DNA of 64,000 nucleotides from Physcomitrium patens (taxonomy: Eukaryota; Streptophyta; Bryopsida; Funariales; Funariaceae), in NCBI RefSeq assembly GCF_000002425.4, contig NC_037265.1, forward strand, positions 16,270,760 to 16,334,759. The letters are read 5' to 3'. The notes beneath the pieces are model-generated. The model saw only the letters and a program-made list of their open reading frames with translations. It ran no database searches and was not told the DNA's origin. Shown here piece by piece: positions 60,006-64,000 of the stretch; within the stretch, counting starts at the first letter, position 1, and each line of letters begins with the position of its first letter. The translations under genes and the position numbers were made by a program.

Positions 60006-62035
60006 AACTTCTACTTGTTGCAAGGTCACCGAGATTAAGGAAGAAAAATATTGAATTCAAAAAAAAAAAAAAAAAATCAAACAAAAATAGATGGCACTAT
60101 TCTAATCCTTGTAAAACAAAAAAAAGAATAAAAAATTGACAATGCTTAGCTTCATTGTAGCCATCTAATAAATACTGCTGTAGCCACAACATACTAGAAA
60201 AAATAGAACCGTCTAAAAATTAGATTTAAAAAAAAACTAGAAAAAAAGAGAGGCAAGAATTTAGGCAATTGGACCTCTATCGATGAAGAGGTTGCCGCCA
60301 TTCTTGGACAATCTCTTGTCCTTACTGATTATCTTTCTATTTTTAGATATTTTTCTTTTTTACTTTACTTTACTTTTTCTTTTTCTTTTTCTTCTTTCTT
60401 TCTTTTTCTTCTTCTTCTCTATTTTTTTTTCTCTTCTTATCTTTTTTTTTTTTTTTTTTTTTTTTTACTTCTTATTATTTTTTATTTTATTTTATTTTAA
60501 TAACATATATATATATATGTATTAAGAACTATTAATATATATATGTTGATATTTCATCTAATATTAGCTAACTAAAAAATATATTCTTTGTAAAATTCTT
60601 CTTACTAAATTCTATCTTAGATTGTATGTCCACTATTAGTAATCTATTTTTTTATTTTTTTGCTAAAATTCTACTAATAATTCATAATTTTTGTGACTTT
60701 AAGCATAATAGGTGAGTTTTTTTATATTAAATATGTAAGTAAGTCAATTGAGTAACTCTTAACTGTTATTGTTATTGTAGGTAGTCTTTATTTTTGAGTT
60801 GGATTAAGAAGGGTGCATACCTTATACTGTAGTGGATCCGTATTATCTCTCCCTATAATTGTAGAGTGTGCATTTAAGTTGATAAAGCCTTCAAACTTGT
60901 CTGCTTGAATTATGTTAGTAATTCTTGTAAACTGAATTTGAGATTGTTGGACTAGGTTTGCCAATTTCAAGCATTATTTGAAGTTTGATATTGCAACAAT
61001 GTCTGCTTCATCCTTTCTTATTTCTCAATTACTTTTGTCTATACCATGTGATTCTCCATCCTTAGACATCTGATATGTGTCTATCTTTACCATCTAGTTA
61101 TTTTTCCTCGTAGGTCAAGTATGTGTGTGTGTATATTTATTAATTTATTTTATGCCATATTTTATCTTTGAACTTTTGAAAGATCTTTCAAGTCTTTTTT
61201 TGTTGTTGAAGTTTCAATAATGATATTGATGTAGAATGTAGACCTTTTATTTATTTTTGGATTTTTAAATTTTTATTATACATTTATTTTTTATATTTTA
61301 TTACTTAATTTGGATTTTTGGTCGATCTTAAGTATTTGGTTGTATTTAGTTATTTTTAGTCATTTATTGTATATAATATATCAATTATTTATAAAAGAGT
61401 GTTGATTCCCTCAGCTTACATGAAAGCTTAAAAACTACTACAATCTAAGATTTATAATAGCAAGTATTTTTAAATTGTATAGTTAAAAATAAATAGAGGG
61501 ATGAAAGCAATTATGAATTGAGATTCATAATTTATAAGTATTGTTAAATTCATTTATGGGATTCAATAGCATTTTAAATTTGTGGAATATGCAATTGTTG
61601 TATGAAATTATATTAGTTCTCTCAGCTCATATGAAAGCTTGAAAACTATTACAATCCAAGGTTTGCAATAGCCAATAATTCTAAATTGTGCAATTGAGAA
61701 CAAGTGGAGGCATAAAAGGAATATTGAACTAAGGTTTATAATTTACAAGTATTGATAAAGTCATTTGTGGAATTAAATTTTTTTTAATATATTTTGTAGA
61801 ATGTATGTAATACATTATGAAATATATTATTTATTCAAAATTATCAAATTAGAATTTTAAATGATTTATTTATATATGCAAGGATTTATTTTATTTTCTT
61901 ACAATAGAAAAGAAACAAAAGAATTTGAACTTGGATTATAGTGCAAATAATGATATGATATGATGTAAGTATTGTGAATGTGAAATTCTAAACAAGAAAT
62001 CTTGTTTGGATTAAAACATTCAAGAAAAAAAAAAA
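60006..62035. other. Gene-free AT-rich region
   Basis: It contains a poly-A (about 60060-60077), a long CT-rich to T-rich tract (60345-60480), short TA runs and the 211-bp tandem repeat at 61404-61800. The 80-codon Phe/Leu frame at 60283-60525 is the pyrimidine tract translated and is not a gene. Confidence 0.5.
61404..61800. repeat. ~211-bp tandem duplication
   Basis: Two diverged units begin at CTCAGCTTACATGAAAGCTT (from about 61410) and CTCAGCTCATATGAAAGCTT (from about 61621), with similar sequence onward through TTTACAAGTATTG-type words. Confidence 0.75.
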
Positions 62036-62039
62036 AAAA

Positions 62040-63410
62040 AATTGTTTCAAAGTATATTTTTAAAACAACGATTGGATTATTTTTTAGATAAAATAACTTA
62101 CTACTATCAAAAATATAGAATGCAACTTCTCAACATTACAGAAGAATTATTGTATTATACTAAAAAATATAACTAAAATCATGGATATGATAAAAAAATA
62201 AAATCAATTGAATTTCCTTGTACTAAAGATGAAGTAGTTCTTCAACAAAGTATTCGATTGGTGGATTTTAAAAAATTAGATGAAGCATTAACAAAATATT
62301 TATTATAATTACTTATGTGGAAAGTCCAATAGTATTAACTCAAAGTGATTCTTCAAAAGATAAATTTAAAGAGTTAAAAAATGATATTTTTATCCCTGAA
62401 GAATATCAAGTTATTACTATAACAACATCATATCTTGAAAAACATGGTCGAAGCTTATGTCGATTGACAACAAAAAGAAATTTGAGTATTTGCATGTTTG
62501 GGATGCAATCTTCATATGGAAATATTAGATGATATGTTTAATATTCATATATTATTTAATTTTAATTTAATTTTTAAATTTTCTATATATTATGGTTATA
62601 TATTTTAATATTATTAATTATTTTTTTATAATTAGATATCATGTAGGTATGTTTAAATTAAATTAGAACATTATGATTTATCTCAAGAATTGGCAAGGTA
62701 TACTTGTCATATTTTTAAAAAATCATATAGAATTTTATTTGAATATTTGGATAGTAATCCAATTATTGAAATATTTTTACATAGCAAAGTTTGTATTGGT
62801 GGCAATCTGTTCACTTCATTTGCTATTACAAGGAATTTTAATTATAATCCTCATAAAAATGAAGATGATTATGATTTTGGTTTTTTAATATGGCTTTGCA
62901 AAGGTAATAAGTTATTATTTTATATTTTTTAGAATTTAAAGTGTTGATAATTTTTAAAGTATATTTTTTAATTAAAATTTTTATATACTAAAAATAAATT
63001 ATTTATTATATGTAGATCTATTGGAAAAAAATGACTTGGCTATATTTTGTTTTCCAAAAGCATCAATCATGTTTAAACCCAAAGATGGTGATATTTGTGT
63101 TTTTACACCGAGTGAACTTTTACATTGTATATAACATCTCTAAGAAAAAAATCTATTAGAACTAGCATTTTTTCAAAAATACTCACTTTACAAGCAAATG
63201 AGGTGATTGATGGATTCAAAAGGACCATAAAAAATAAAATATATAGACAAGAAAAGAAATTTCTTTTCTTTCGTTTCTGAAATTTTAAATAATAGCAACT
63301 AAAGAATTTAAAGAGTTGTTGAAATTTTTGGAATCTTTTTGGAAAAGAAATACATTTATGAAGAACATTTGATGGAAAGTCCATTTTCTATCAAAAAAAT
63401 TATGATGAAT
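62040..63410 (+). pseudogene. Possible 2-oxoglutarate/Fe(II) dioxygenase-like gene relic
   Basis: Several plus-strand blocks look like exons of one protein: 62140-62310, 62317-62530, 62660-62901 and 63015-63135, separated by AT-rich stretches. A GT-AG intron at about 62902-63014 joins the last two. The joined part runs from a hydrophobic strand (FTSFAITRNFN) through NPHKNEDDYDFGFLIWL to FKPKDGDICVFTPSELLHC. The spaced His, acidic cluster, Gly-Asp turn and distal His resemble the metal-binding core of 2OG/Fe(II) dioxygenases, including the TET/JBP-like kind often linked to mobile elements. Stops at 62307-62312 and 63133 indicate decay. Family assignment is by eye only. Confidence 0.35.
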
Positions 63411-63729
63411 TCATAATCTTGTATTTTTTATCATTTTTTTGTAATTTTGGATGTATGCTTGAATTGAGCTTGTTGTAAAGGTTCTTGTGGTTTTTAACTA
63501 AGTTAACTTTAGCATGTACAAATAGATTTTTGAGATTTTGGAGTTTTATCTCATTATTGTGTATTGTAAGTAGTTCTGGATGTTTGTCATGAAAAAAAAC
63601 TAGATTTGTCTTATTAGTTATTTTGGCTTTCTTTACTTTTTAAACTCGATGTTTCTTAATTGACTGTTGTAATGCTTTGCAAAGTGTTTTATTTTATTTT
63701 TATTTTTAAATTAGAGCATTTGCAAGTTT

Positions 63730-63763
<34 letters not shown>

Positions 63764-64000
63764 CATTGCTTTATATTTAAATTCTTTAGTTGCTTATATA
63801 TACGGTGTTCTTAGCTACAACAGATTGGTGATTTTGTATGGGAGCAATATTATTTATCGAAGTATGCTAGTCGATGCAAGTGTGTGTATTGAGTATATGT
63901 TAGAATTAAGGTGAGTGTGAAGGTGATGGCATTCTTTGACTATGTTGACCTTGGCATGTTGAAAGATACTTTTGAGATTTTAGAATTTTATTTTAAACCT
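63411..64000. other. Downstream AT-rich sequence with poly-T
   Basis: No gene seen. A 31-base T run lies at about 63733-63763. Confidence 0.5.

Noticed and set aside
60283..60525. Phe/Leu-rich 'membrane protein'
   Set aside because: It is a CT- and T-rich tract translated.
1..64000. CRISPR array, operons, bacterial or organellar insertion
   Set aside because: No regularly spaced identical short repeats, no bacterial-type gene clusters and no recognisable plastid or mitochondrial genes.

Overview
This is a land-plant nuclear window. It is AT-rich, with one GC-richer gene island at about 6.45-14.6 kb. A single spliced gene is convincing: a TPR/thioredoxin-like (TTL-type) protein with six coding exons and short GT-AG introns of about 100-140 bp. 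TTL proteins are a land-plant family. The short introns, GC-rich leader and chromovirus/copia content would fit a seedless plant (bryophyte or lycophyte) better than a large-intron seed plant, but I cannot name the species.

Nearly everything else is layered LTR-retrotransposon debris. Three copies of one minus-strand chromovirus family are present: A (1-2055, cut by the window edge), B (27830-36851) and C (52032-59698, with intact 5-bp target duplications). A decayed Ty1/copia element (16816-23258) sits inside an 830-bp tandem repeat that carries TTTAGG-like tracts. A second Ty3/gypsy element, D (38189-48978, plus strand), has 1.2-kb LTRs. Solo LTRs of a D-like family (E1, B1, B2, C') occur alone or inside the chromoviruses. 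A third LTR family, H, has a solo LTR in the copia element and a deletion derivative inside D. Element C is itself inserted in the gag of an older minus-strand element, G. A relic at 62.0-63.4 kb may be a broken 2-oxoglutarate/Fe(II) dioxygenase-like gene.

Insertion order can be read directly: G before C before C'; B before B1 and B2; D before H2 and F2; tandem repeat before copia before H1. Most stop codons and lost catalytic residues I checked are C-to-T or G-to-A changes, as expected for deamination of methylated cytosine.

The most interesting signal is in the chromovirus family. In copies A and B, the 12 nt beside the 5' LTR are exactly complementary to 12 nt lying about 30 nt downstream of the LTR's own TATA box. 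A and B differ at one position of this pairing, and the change is matched on both sides. This looks like Tf1/sushi-type self-primed reverse transcription in a plant chromovirus.
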